This document shows, piece by piece, positions 17,306 to 25,790 of a DNA stretch of 64,000 nt. Origin of the DNA: Myxococcales bacterium (GTDB lineage: Bacteria; Myxococcota_A; Polyangia; Polyangiales; Polyangiaceae). The notes under the pieces are model-generated. The model worked only from the letters and a program-made list of their open reading frames with translations, had not been told where the DNA came from and did not search any database. Position 1 is the first letter of the stretch. Each line of letters starts with the position of its first letter. The stretch covers positions 496,001 through 560,000 of the forward strand of contig JADJKB010000021.1 of NCBI GenBank assembly GCA_016706225.1, given 5' to 3'. Both the position numbers and the translations under genes were made by a program.

Positions 17306-17869
17306 TCAGCGCTTCGCCAACACGCGCAGCCGCTCGACGATCTTCACCATCGCGAGCGTGTCCAATTGGCAGTAGTCCAGGAGTGCACGCCGGAGCTCGG
17401 TTCGCTCTGCCTCCGGCATCTCAGAGCCGCGCAGCAACAGGCGCTCGAGCTCGACGGTTGCGGAGCCGCCGTCCTGAATGGCCAAACCCCCGTAGCTGAG
17501 CTCCGGCACCAGCGCCGACAGCACGAATCTTAGCCCGAACCTACCGCCGAAATCAGGGTGGTAGACGTGCTCGCGCACGATCGGCAGCAGATCCAGGACT
17601 CGACGCTCGCTCTTTCGCAGCTTGCCGTCGAGGTGTGGAGCGAGCTCGCGTAGCTCTCGGATGCAGCCCCGCTCGAAGCCCGCGTTGTAGGCCACGATGG
17701 TCTTTGCGCCCCGGAGTGCGTGGACGAGCGCCTCGGCCAGGGCCGGCCGCGGATCGCCTGCGCCCTCGGCCAGCCACTCGTGGTGACGGAGTCCTCCGCT
17801 CGATTCCTCGACGTGACACGAGAACTGGACCGGCACTCCATCGTAGGGACGACAGCCCTCCCGCGGCAT
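17306..17869 (-). CDS. DUF2779 domain protein, probably truncated at its N-terminus
   Basis: 187 residues from an ATG at 17869 correspond to most of a DUF2779 domain, an exonuclease-fold domain normally at the C-terminus of 500-700-residue proteins with a PD-(D/E)xK nuclease in front. Matching features are GCRPYDGVPVQFSCHVEE, VAYNAGFERG, YHPDFGGRFGLR, LSYGGLAIQDG and the final DYCQLDTLAM. The same frame stays open upstream to a TAG at 18047-18049, with no ATG or GTG start in that stretch. There, the aligned position of the first catalytic Asp (usual LDFE) reads LAEF. It is therefore either a reduced form or a decaying gene. Activity is doubtful. It converges on the ARPP-1 gene. Confidence 0.6.
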   Translation of the reverse strand: MPREGCRPYDGVPVQFSCHVEESSGGLRHHEWLAEGAGDPRPALAEALVHALRGAKTIVAYNAGFERGCIRELRELAPHLDGKLRKSERRVLDLLPIVREHVYHPDFGGRFGLRFVLSALVPELSYGGLAIQDGGSATVELERLLLRGSEMPEAERTELRRALLDYCQLDTLAMVKIVERLRVLAKR

Positions 17870-18357
17870 CGCTCGCTGGATGTGCCCAGCGGCGAATTCA
17901 GCCAGCGCTGCGTCGTGCAGCGCGCCTCCGGCGGGGCGGGCAACCTGGGCTGGAGAACGGAAGCTGCAAGCGGCAGAGCCATCGGCGTAGGGACAGTCTG
18001 AACACGCTGCGCCTGCGAGCCAAGCCGAGCCGGGACACGGAATGTCCTACTGGACGAACGTGTATGTGGAGCTCGGGCCACTTCGCGACGGGGGCACGAT
18101 CACGCTGACCTTCTCTGACCCTGGGTTCCTCGATCATGGACCGCGCGTAGCAACCGGCACGTAGGAGTCCGCCGTCGATGATCGATAGCATCTTCGTGAG
18201 CAGCCGCTTCTGCGTCACCTCGAGGCCGAAGTACGGTGACTGTCGATGCGCCAGCGCGAGCCTTCGTCGGATCCGGCGGCGGGGTCGGAGCGCGGCAAGC
18301 CTGGCAACGCACGCCTCGCTTGACTCGCTCGCGCACGCGGCGTTCGCTGCCCCCACA
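17870..18357. other. 488-base stretch without a confident gene
   Basis: The first ~180 bases continue the DUF2779 reading frame on the minus strand (a Cys pair CSDC and Ala-rich residues) up to a TAG at 18047-18049, and look like eroded coding sequence. On the plus strand an ATG at 18042 opens a 40-codon frame ending at 18164 (MSYWTNVYVELGPL...). Its composition is protein-like, but it is too short to call. The remainder, up to the ATPase start, presumably carries the promoter of that two-gene unit. I could not pick out a convincing -35/-10. Confidence 0.5.
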
Positions 18358-21204
18358 ATGGCTACGAAGAGGGCGCCTCCGATCCAGCTCACCGACGCCT
18401 TGGTGGCGGAGGTGGAGGCCCACGTGCGGGCGGAGCGCTTCGTCCCGAACAAGAAGCTCTTGCGCGGCAAGTTGTCGCGGCACGACGAACTGCTGTTGCT
18501 GGAGAAGCTCGCCGTACGCGGCCTCGAACGCACGACGAAGGGCGTACGGACGCCCCTCGCCGATCAAATCAAGGCGAGCGTCGAGGACGCGACTCCCATT
18601 CCGTTCGCCGCCTTGGCCAAACGCGTGAGCGGCGCGACCGCGGCCGAGCTGAAGCGGACCTCCCTCGAGCTCATCGCCGCCGACCAACTCGTGCTCGTGG
18701 CGGGCCTGCGAACCGACGAGATCGCGCTACCGGGAACGGATTTGCTCGCGCTCGCGGAGGTCGACACTCTCCGCGCCCTCGCCAAAATGCTCCCCAAGCT
18801 CGTCGCCCGCGTACGACCTCGCAAGGGAATGCCCCCAAGGACACTGACGCGGGCGGAGGCGCGAAGCCTGCTCGAGCCCCTCATCGGAATCCTTTCTTCA
18901 CCTGACGACGTCCGCGACTTGCCCGCCGAGCATGTGCTCGACCTCCTCACGCGGCTCGAACAAGCCCGAGGCCGCTCCGTGTTCGTTCCAGATCTGGTCC
19001 GCGCGCTCGCACCCCCACACGCGCCTGCCCTCGCCCACGACAGGCTGCTTGCGCTGGCTCGCGCCGGCCGCATCGAGCTTCGGCCGGAGAGCGGCGTCGG
19101 CAACCTGTCCGCTTCCGATCGCGCGCTCTGCCCATCCGACGTCCACGGAACCGTGATCTCCTACGCTCGAGTGATCCCGAGGGGGCACATGAGGGGCCCC
19201 TTCGATTTCGAACACGCCGATCCGTGGGGCAGCGAGATCGTCGATGTCGAGTCGCTCAACTGCCACGTGAGCGACGCCGTCATCGCCCGGATCGAGGACG
19301 TGCGTCGCGCCGCACCGCGTGGCCCGCGCGAGCTGCACTCGAGCACGGTCCTGGGATTGGGACCGGCGGGCTCTGGCAAGACCCACCTGTTCGTGCGGGT
19401 GCGCCGCAAGCTCGGCCCGCTCGCGGCCTTTGTGCTCGTGCGCCCCGAGATCGGCATCGAGGCGACCCCACGACACGTGCTGACGCAGGTCGTCGACTCA
19501 CTTCAGCATCCTGCGTCTGGAACCACTGACCGCCAGCTGGACGTGATCGCAGCGTCCATGCTCAGCGTGGTGTCGGGCGAGCGGGTAGGCCCTCACGTGC
19601 TGCTCGAGCAGATGCGCCAGCGTGACGAGCGCCTGCGGGAAGACCTGATCGAACGCGCGACGACCCACCTCGAGAGTTTGTACCCGGAGGTGTGGACCGA
19701 CTACCTGGAGCGCTTCTTGCGCGCCCCATTCTTGCCAGCACCGGACCGACGGGCTGCGAACGCATGGCTCGCCGGTCGCGAGATGAACGACGTGCAGCTG
19801 AGTCGGCTCGGCGGCGGCGCGAGCCTCACTGACGCTGATGTTCTGCCAGCGCTGCGGGCACTCGCCGTCGTCGCTGCCCACGGCGCACCCATCGTGCTCG
19901 TGTTCGACCAGCTGGAGAACCTGGTGACCGCGGATCGGCAATCGTCACGCATCGCGGCGCACGGGAATCTGATCAGTGAGCTCCACGACACCGTCCGAGG
20001 ACTGGTGATCGTTCAGCTTGCGCTCGACGCCGAGTGGGACCGCAATATCCGCCCAAAGCTCGCCGCCTCCCACCGTTCGCGCGTCGAAGCCAAGCTCCTC
20101 GAGCTCTCGCTTCCCACTGCTGACCAGCGCGAGGAGCTCGTCCGAGCTTGGCTCGATCGGCTGTCAGCGGCGGAGCGAACCGAGCCGTTCCCTTGGCCAT
20201 TCACCACCGAACAAATCGACACTTGGCGCGCCGCCGAGGTGATGACCCCGCGCATGTTGATGCTCTCGTGTCGCGACCTATTTCACCCGTCGCCCTCGGC
20301 TTCCGGTCCGGCGGGGGAAGCGGCTCTCTCCCCGGTGGAGTCACCCCCGAATACCAACGTCGACGACCGTTTGTCCGAGCTCTGGGCCATCCATGTCGCG
20401 CGCGGACGGGCCGAGCTTCAGGACATCGCGTCCGATGGACGCGGGCTCGATGCCGAGCGTCTGGCGAGTGCGCTGATGGTGGCGGCTGAGCTGGCGGGGC
20501 TCAACCCGTCTACGACCACCGACAGGATCACACGCACCGTGACGCTGGGAAACGCGGACCGGGAAATCCGCATCGTGCAGCACCCGCACCCGCGCTCCGT
20601 TGCGGCGGCGCTCCAGCACGCCGCCGCCCTGGATGCTCCGGCACGCTCGGTGATCGTGCGCGAGCACAACCTGGCCTTCCCACCGACCTGGACGAAGGTG
20701 GAGGAGTATGCGAGGGAGGCCACCGCCCGTGGTGCCGCCTGGAGCTGGCTGGCGGCGGAAGACTCCGCTCGGCTGATCGCACTGCACGATTTTTTTGCCG
20801 CGGGGCGCTCGCAAGATCTCGCCGGCTCCGACGGCCGATCTCTCGAGTTCGAGGTGGTCGAGAGCTGGGTGAAGCAGTGTCTTGCCTGGCGCGAGTGGCC
20901 CTTCGTGCGCGCTGTGCTCCTCGGCCACGACTCGGCAGAATCGGAGCGCGAGCCAGCACTGGATGCGCACGCGCCGCGCGCGGCGGACACGACGGTTCCG
21001 TTCAATGCCGATGCTCCTCCGACCCCAACCCTGGTCGTGCTTCGCCGCTTGCGCGTCGCCAGCGTCGAGCGGCTCTTGCGCGAGGTCCGGCACATCGATC
21101 CACGGGCGACGGCGGCAAGCGTCGCAGAAGACTTGCTGCGGGGCGGGCCCAAGGTCCGCTGGTATGGCCGACGTCTTTGTGTCTTCGTGGAGCCCGGGCC
21201 ATGA
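18358..21204 (+). CDS. Large P-loop ATPase with N-terminal winged-helix-like regions, partner of FtsK-nuclease
   Basis: A 948-residue soluble ATPase of unrecognised family. Residues ~60-120 and ~190-275 look like two winged-helix units (AALAKRVSGATAAELKRTSLEL; FVPDLVRALAPPHA). The P-loop is at residues 335-342 (GPAGSGKT). A Walker B-like IVLVFDQLENL follows at ~512-522, giving Asp517 and Glu520. The ~180 residues between them are helical, as in STAND/KAP/ORC-like ATPases. The C-terminal ~350 residues are helical and hydrophilic, with another possible winged helix at the end (LLREVRHIDP to WYGRRLCVF). The ATG at 18358 avoids an Arg-rich leader. Its stop overlaps the start of the nuclease-motor gene (ATGA), indicating coupled translation and a stoichiometric complex. 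Confidence 0.8.
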   Translation: MATKRAPPIQLTDALVAEVEAHVRAERFVPNKKLLRGKLSRHDELLLLEKLAVRGLERTTKGVRTPLADQIKASVEDATPIPFAALAKRVSGATAAELKRTSLELIAADQLVLVAGLRTDEIALPGTDLLALAEVDTLRALAKMLPKLVARVRPRKGMPPRTLTRAEARSLLEPLIGILSSPDDVRDLPAEHVLDLLTRLEQARGRSVFVPDLVRALAPPHAPALAHDRLLALARAGRIELRPESGVGNLSASDRALCPSDVHGTVISYARVIPRGHMRGPFDFEHADPWGSEIVDVESLNCHVSDAVIARIEDVRRAAPRGPRELHSSTVLGLGPAGSGKTHLFVRVRRKLGPLAAFVLVRPEIGIEATPRHVLTQVVDSLQHPASGTTDRQLDVIAASMLSVVSGERVGPHVLLEQMRQRDERLREDLIERATTHLESLYPEVWTDYLERFLRAPFLPAPDRRAANAWLAGREMNDVQLSRLGGGASLTDADVLPALRALAVVAAHGAPIVLVFDQLENLVTADRQSSRIAAHGNLISELHDTVRGLVIVQLALDAEWDRNIRPKLAASHRSRVEAKLLELSLPTADQREELVRAWLDRLSAAERTEPFPWPFTTEQIDTWRAAEVMTPRMLMLSCRDLFHPSPSASGPAGEAALSPVESPPNTNVDDRLSELWAIHVARGRAELQDIASDGRGLDAERLASALMVAAELAGLNPSTTTDRITRTVTLGNADREIRIVQHPHPRSVAAALQHAAALDAPARSVIVREHNLAFPPTWTKVEEYAREATARGAAWSWLAAEDSARLIALHDFFAAGRSQDLAGSDGRSLEFEVVESWVKQCLAWREWPFVRAVLLGHDSAESEREPALDAHAPRAADTTVPFNADAPPTPTLVVLRRLRVASVERLLREVRHIDPRATAASVAEDLLRGGPKVRWYGRRLCVFVEPGP

Positions 21205-23186
21205 CGGCGCTGACGGTCACCGAAGTACGCAACGCGCTCCGCTGCCCGCGCGTGTTCGCCCTGGGACGGCGCTTTTCCAAGCGAGTGGTGTTTCCCGTCG
21301 GTGCCTCGGCGCTCGGCTCCGCATTTCACCGCATCGCGGACCGATTCGCAGCGAATGTCACGCAGCTGCCAAAACGTTTCGAGACGCTGCCCACCTCGGC
21401 ACCCGCAGATGAGCTGGCGGATGCCATCGAAGGGCTGCTCCTCCGCCAGCTGGTCCACGAGCTCGATCGCAACCCAACCTACCGGTCGATGCCCAGCGAG
21501 GTTGACGATCTCGCCGAGGCTCTCCGCGCGTACGGCGGCTACCTGGCGCAGCGCATCGCCCGGCGCCCCGGCAGCGTCGCTGACGTGCTGCGGCGATTTC
21601 TCCACGGCGCGGAGGTCACCGTCCAGTGGGAGCTGTCTACCCCCGCGGGCACGGTGCAGCTATCCGGTCGCATCGACGCGATCCACGCGCCGGACGAACA
21701 CTCCTACGAGGTCGTCGAGTACAAACTCACCGACGAGTCCACGGAGGAGCTCGACCGAGCTCAGGTGGCGCTTTACCGCCGCATGCTCCAGCGAGATCGG
21801 GAAGCAGTGCCGATTATCTTGCGGTTTGGGCCCGGACTCGTGACGACACGGCTCGAACCTCAGGCCGCCGACGACTGGGTGGAACGCGAGCTCATACCGT
21901 TGCTCGGTGAGATGGCCGGCTGGGTAGCGAAGCCGGAGAGCGCCCCCGCGACGAAACGGACTGATCTGTGTCCCTCGTGCCCACTGCGAGCCGAGTGTGT
22001 CGCGCTGCACCGCGACGCCGTCCCGCCCCGGGACGATCCGCCCGCTAACGCATACCGCCCCCGGCCGAGCCCAACCGGCGACGTCGAACTGCCAACACGC
22101 GAGGCGCCAGGCGCACCCGAGGGCGCGCGGGCCCCGGCAGATCGCGATGCGTTGGCCGAGGCCTCCCGACTTGTCGAGCGCGTCGTGCAACTGTACGCGG
22201 ATCAAGGTGTCGAGGCGACCGTGCGCCAGCCACCTCGGGTTGGGTCTCGGCTCATTCGCGTCGAGGTCACACTGAACCGCGGCAGCATCAAGGAGCTCGA
22301 CCGCGCCAGTGTCGACGTGCTGCACCACCTGGAGGCAGATCACGGTATCTCGGCGGACTACGCGCATTTCGGCGCCCGCCGCGTCATCGACGCGCAGCGG
22401 AGCAAACCTGGTTCGGTGCGCCTGTCGCCGCTGCTCGGACGGTGCCGAGAGTGGCTGAGCGCTCGGCCCGGGCGTTTTGTCCTCGGCGAAGACGTGGAAG
22501 GCGAGCCTCTGCGTGCGGATCTGTCTGACCCCACCTCGTGCCACCTGTTGATCGGCGGGACGACGGGCAGCGGAAAATCGGTGCTGCTCCGGTCGATCGC
22601 CGCCGGCCTCGTCCAGTATCAACCGCCGTCACTGATTCAGCTCATGCTCGTCGATCCGAAGCGTGTGACCTTCGGCTCGGTCGAGGCTGGCCTCGGACCG
22701 CACCTTGCGCGCCCGGTGTGTTTCGACGCGGCTGAGTCGGTGGGGATCCTGACGGACCTCGTGGCAGAAATGGAGGACCGCTACCAGCGCTTCGCTGCGC
22801 AGCGCGTCGAACACATCGACGACTTCAACGCGGCGGCCGCTGCGAACGACAGGCTCCCGCGCTACGTGCTACTCATCGACGAATTCCAGGATCTGCTCGC
22901 GAGCAAGGACACCAAGGACGAGTTCTTGGCATCCGTCCAGCGCCTCGGCGCAAAGGCTCGCGCCGCCGGGATCCACCTGGTGCTCGCGACTCAGCACCCG
23001 GATCGAAAGACCGTTCCGGCCGCCATCAAGGTGAACATGACCGGCAAGATCGCGCTCAAGGTGCATCAGGCCACGGACTCGCTCGTGGTGCTGGGGGCGC
23101 GAGGCGCCGAGAAGCTGCTCGGCAATGGCGACCTCTTGGCGGACCTCGGGCGGAGCATCGTGCGCGCGCAGGGGGCGTTGCCCTGA
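21201..23186 (+). CDS. Cas4/RecB-like nuclease fused to FtsK/SpoIIIE-type DNA translocase
   Basis: A 661-residue predicted DNA-pumping nuclease. Residues ~1-270 form a RecB/Cas4-type PD-(D/E)xK domain: His43 (AFHRIAD), Asp159 (GRIDAI), Glu173-x-Lys175 (VVEYKL) and a QVALYRR motif. Cys15 together with Cys257, Cys260 and Cys266 matches the four-cysteine iron-sulfur site of Cas4/AddB nucleases. After a Pro-rich linker, residues ~330-440 resemble the FtsK beta domain. The motor follows, with Walker A GGTTGSGKS (452-460), Walker B LLIDEFQ (557-563) and FtsK signatures ATQHPDR and LGARGAEKLLGNGD. The FtsK gamma DNA-orienting domain and membrane segments are absent. The start at 21201 overlaps the ATPase stop. 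I know of no named system with this pairing. Confidence 0.88.
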   Translation: MTALTVTEVRNALRCPRVFALGRRFSKRVVFPVGASALGSAFHRIADRFAANVTQLPKRFETLPTSAPADELADAIEGLLLRQLVHELDRNPTYRSMPSEVDDLAEALRAYGGYLAQRIARRPGSVADVLRRFLHGAEVTVQWELSTPAGTVQLSGRIDAIHAPDEHSYEVVEYKLTDESTEELDRAQVALYRRMLQRDREAVPIILRFGPGLVTTRLEPQAADDWVERELIPLLGEMAGWVAKPESAPATKRTDLCPSCPLRAECVALHRDAVPPRDDPPANAYRPRPSPTGDVELPTREAPGAPEGARAPADRDALAEASRLVERVVQLYADQGVEATVRQPPRVGSRLIRVEVTLNRGSIKELDRASVDVLHHLEADHGISADYAHFGARRVIDAQRSKPGSVRLSPLLGRCREWLSARPGRFVLGEDVEGEPLRADLSDPTSCHLLIGGTTGSGKSVLLRSIAAGLVQYQPPSLIQLMLVDPKRVTFGSVEAGLGPHLARPVCFDAAESVGILTDLVAEMEDRYQRFAAQRVEHIDDFNAAAAANDRLPRYVLLIDEFQDLLASKDTKDEFLASVQRLGAKARAAGIHLVLATQHPDRKTVPAAIKVNMTGKIALKVHQATDSLVVLGARGAEKLLGNGDLLADLGRSIVRAQGALP

Positions 23187-23313
23187 TGTCACACGGGCCG
23201 TCGCGCTACCATTCCCTGTGTGTCCGGCCGGGGAATCGGCTTGCGACGCGCGCTTTCCGAATCCGACTTGACGCGCGGCTCTCCTGAGCGCGCCATCGCT
23301 CCGCCGCCCCCGT

Positions 23314-23396
23314 GATCGCGATCGCGATCGCCCGCCCCAGCCCCGATCGCGATCGCCTTCCCAGGGCTGGATCCCGCTGCTTTTCCCCCCGATCGC
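23314..23396. repeat. Cluster of GATCGC tandem units
   Basis: Three head-to-tail GATCGC units at 23314-23331, two at 23345-23356 and one at 23391-23396. They create overlapping GCGATCGC palindromes. They lie in the leader between the nuclease-motor gene and the coiled-coil gene, 50-130 bases before the latter's start. They could be a methylation-sensitive or protein-binding site, or a chance result of high GC. Confidence 0.6.
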
Positions 23397-23446
23397 CCCA
23401 GGCACACCGGCTGCAAAGGCCTCCCCTCGAAGGAGACCTGAAGTCA

Positions 23447-24463
23447 ATGTCCAGCCGAGTCACCACCGATACCTCCGTCGCCATGTCCCTCGCCGATCTC
23501 GCCAAGATCGAGGACGAACGCATCGAGCAAGAACAGACCACCCGAGCCCGAGCCCGCGAGCAGCGAGCCCGCGAACAACGCGAAGCAGCAGCTCGACGCC
23601 TGGCGGAGGAAGCAGCAGGGCTGGCCGCGGCCGCGGAGGAGCAGGCCCGACGAAATCGCGAGGCAGTGACCGAGAAGGCGCGCGCCGAAGCCCGAGAACG
23701 CGCGGCCGCCGACGTCGCGCGCATCGAGGCCGACGCCCGCGCCCGCCTGGAGCTCGAGAACGCCGCGCGCGCTCATGAGCTCGCGTCCCTGCGTGTACGA
23801 CGCGAGACCGGGCGGCGCCGGCGCGAGTACGTGCTCGGCGCTGCGCTCGCGCTCTTGGTTTCCGTGGGGGCCGTGGCGGCCTACGACGCGAACCAACGAA
23901 TCACAACGCGGGAGCGCGCCAGCCTGGAGCTCAAAGAGCGGGAGCACGCGCTGATCCAAGAGCACAACGACGCCAAGCGTACGGATCTCGCGGCCCTCGA
24001 CCGCCGGCACGCGAACCTCCTGGCACGACCGCTCTCGGACAAGGCCGCGAGCGAGCGGGACACCGCCGCCGCCGCGCGCGCTGGACTCGACGCCCGCTCG
24101 CCGGGACAGGACGGGCTGCGCGCCTTCGGTGATGCACTGGATGCACTGCAGACCCGCGTCGAAGGTCTCGAACGACTCTCGGCTCTCGAACACCGACACG
24201 CCGATCTCGCAAGCTGGGCCTCGAGCGTGAGGCGAACGTCCGCGCTGCAAGACGTACAGAGTGCGGCGTTGGCGGCAAGAAAACCCGGGGCAGGCCCCGA
24301 CGCCCTGGTTGCCTACGAACGAGCCCTCGATGCGGCTCGCCCGAAGCTCGGTGAGCGCGCGGGTCAGGCCGGACCTCTGGTCACGAACGAAACCACCACG
24401 ACCGGACGCACCTGCCGCGAAGGGGATCCCGGCTGCGGCCTCGACGGCAGGCCGCTGTTCTGA
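23447..24463 (+). CDS. Coiled-coil membrane protein
   Basis: A 338-residue protein. Residues ~15-125 are a charged Glu/Arg/Ala coiled coil, presumably cytoplasmic. A single membrane helix occupies ~128-147 (YVLGAALALLVSVGAVAAY). A second helical region at ~150-300 is probably periplasmic. The end has two cysteines (TCREGDPGCG), possibly disulfide-bonded. The ATG at 23447 follows a strong AAGGAG ribosome-binding site. There is no enzymatic motif. It is 260 bp downstream of the nuclease-motor gene and 46 bp upstream of the FHA regulator on the same strand. Whether it belongs functionally to either neighbour cannot be decided from sequence. Confidence 0.75.
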   Translation: MSSRVTTDTSVAMSLADLAKIEDERIEQEQTTRARAREQRAREQREAAARRLAEEAAGLAAAAEEQARRNREAVTEKARAEARERAAADVARIEADARARLELENAARAHELASLRVRRETGRRRREYVLGAALALLVSVGAVAAYDANQRITTRERASLELKEREHALIQEHNDAKRTDLAALDRRHANLLARPLSDKAASERDTAAAARAGLDARSPGQDGLRAFGDALDALQTRVEGLERLSALEHRHADLASWASSVRRTSALQDVQSAALAARKPGAGPDALVAYERALDAARPKLGERAGQAGPLVTNETTTTGRTCREGDPGCGLDGRPLF

Positions 24464-24509
24464 AGCGCGCTTCCGCGGAGCGGGCGGTCATGGCAACCTG
24501 CCTTCGATC

Positions 24510-25787
24510 ATGACCGGCGACGCGTCGAGCACCGTCGAGCACCGCGGACCCTCTGCGCCCCGAGCCGGAGTGCGCCGACCGGTGCTCGTCTGTGCGTTCC
24601 CGCGGCCTCTCGCGCTCACGCTGCCGGACTCCGGGAGCACCGTCGGGCGCGAGTGGCTGGCCTCGAATGGGCTCGCCGACAGCGAGGTCTCCGGGGCTCA
24701 CATCAAGTTCGACCGCGCGGGCGGTGTGCTGAAGATCGCCGACGCCGGCTCGCGCAACGGGACCTGGATCAACGGCTGCAAGCTCGCCAAGGGCGAGCTG
24801 ACGCCGATGGATGATGGAGCGACGCTGCGCCTCGGGAATACGCTGTTCGTGTTTCGCGAAGGGCTGAGCGGACCGCTCGAGCCCGCAGCACCGGTCGGTG
24901 AGCTGGTGGGTCCCTTTGGTCTGCGCAGCGTGGCCGACGCCATCACCGCGCTCGCAGCGAGCAAACCGGGCAACGTGCTCGTCGAAGGCGAGACCGGCAC
25001 GGGCAAAGAGCTCGTGGCGCAGGCGCTCGCCGCCGCGTTCGGACGCGCTCAGAAGGTGGCGGCGGTGAATGTTGCCGGTGTCGCCCGCGGGGTGTTCGAG
25101 TCGCAGATGTTCGGGCACGTGGCCGGGGCGTTCTCGGACGCCAAGACGGCGTCGAGCGGCATCGTCGTCGCTCACGACGGAGGCACGCTCTTCCTCGACG
25201 AAATCGGCGAGCTGAGCCTCGAGCTACAGGCGAAACTGCTGCGGTTGCTCGAGAATCGAGAGGTCTTGCCGGTGGGCGCGGGGCGACCGGTGAGCGTGGA
25301 CGTGCTGGTCGTCGCCGCGACCCATCGGCACCTCGAAGAGATGGTCGAGCGTGGCGAGTTTCGTCGCGATCTGTTCGCACGCCTGGCCATGGCGCGCATC
25401 CGGGTGCCAGCGTTGCGCGAGCGGAACGAAGACCTGTTCAGCATCACGCAGGCACTGACCGCGCGAGCGGGCGCCGGAAGACTGACGGCGGCGGAGGTCG
25501 AGGTCGAGGCCATCGAGCGACTCCTGCTCGAAGCTTGGCCGAGCAACGTGCGGGAGCTCGACGCCTTGCTCGCCGCGGTGCGCCGTGTCGATCCGGAACC
25601 CGGCCTCAGGCTCTGGTCGCTCGAAGAGGTGACGGGTGAGCGTTCGACGAACAAGACTGCACTGACGCGTGAAGTAGTGGATGAAGCCGTCGACGCCGCG
25701 GGCGGCAACGTGACCGCCGCCGCGAGCAAACTCGGTGTGTCACGCGGCAAGCTGCTTCGCCTGCTCGGTCGTAGCAAGAAGGGCTGA
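24510..25787 (+). CDS. FHA-domain AAA+ enhancer-binding-protein-like regulator with altered GAFTGA loop
   Basis: A 425-residue regulator. Residues ~25-115 form an FHA phosphothreonine-binding domain (Gly46-Arg47, Ser61, His64, Asn83-Gly84). Residues ~135-365 are a sigma-54-activator AAA+ domain with Walker A GETGTGKE (160-167), Walker B LFLDEIGE and the RRDLFARL arginine-finger region. The C-terminus is a Fis-type helix-turn-helix (GGNVTAAASKLGVSRGKLLRLL). The loop that contacts sigma-54, normally GAFTGA, reads GAFSDA at 206-211, so classical sigma-54 activation is doubtful. The FHA domain implies control by the Ser/Thr kinases encoded nearby. It converges on the kinase-SUMF1 gene with 3 bases between. 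Confidence 0.85.
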   Translation: MTGDASSTVEHRGPSAPRAGVRRPVLVCAFPRPLALTLPDSGSTVGREWLASNGLADSEVSGAHIKFDRAGGVLKIADAGSRNGTWINGCKLAKGELTPMDDGATLRLGNTLFVFREGLSGPLEPAAPVGELVGPFGLRSVADAITALAASKPGNVLVEGETGTGKELVAQALAAAFGRAQKVAAVNVAGVARGVFESQMFGHVAGAFSDAKTASSGIVVAHDGGTLFLDEIGELSLELQAKLLRLLENREVLPVGAGRPVSVDVLVVAATHRHLEEMVERGEFRRDLFARLAMARIRVPALRERNEDLFSITQALTARAGAGRLTAAEVEVEAIERLLLEAWPSNVRELDALLAAVRRVDPEPGLRLWSLEEVTGERSTNKTALTREVVDEAVDAAGGNVTAAASKLGVSRGKLLRLLGRSKKG

Positions 25788-25790
25788 AGC

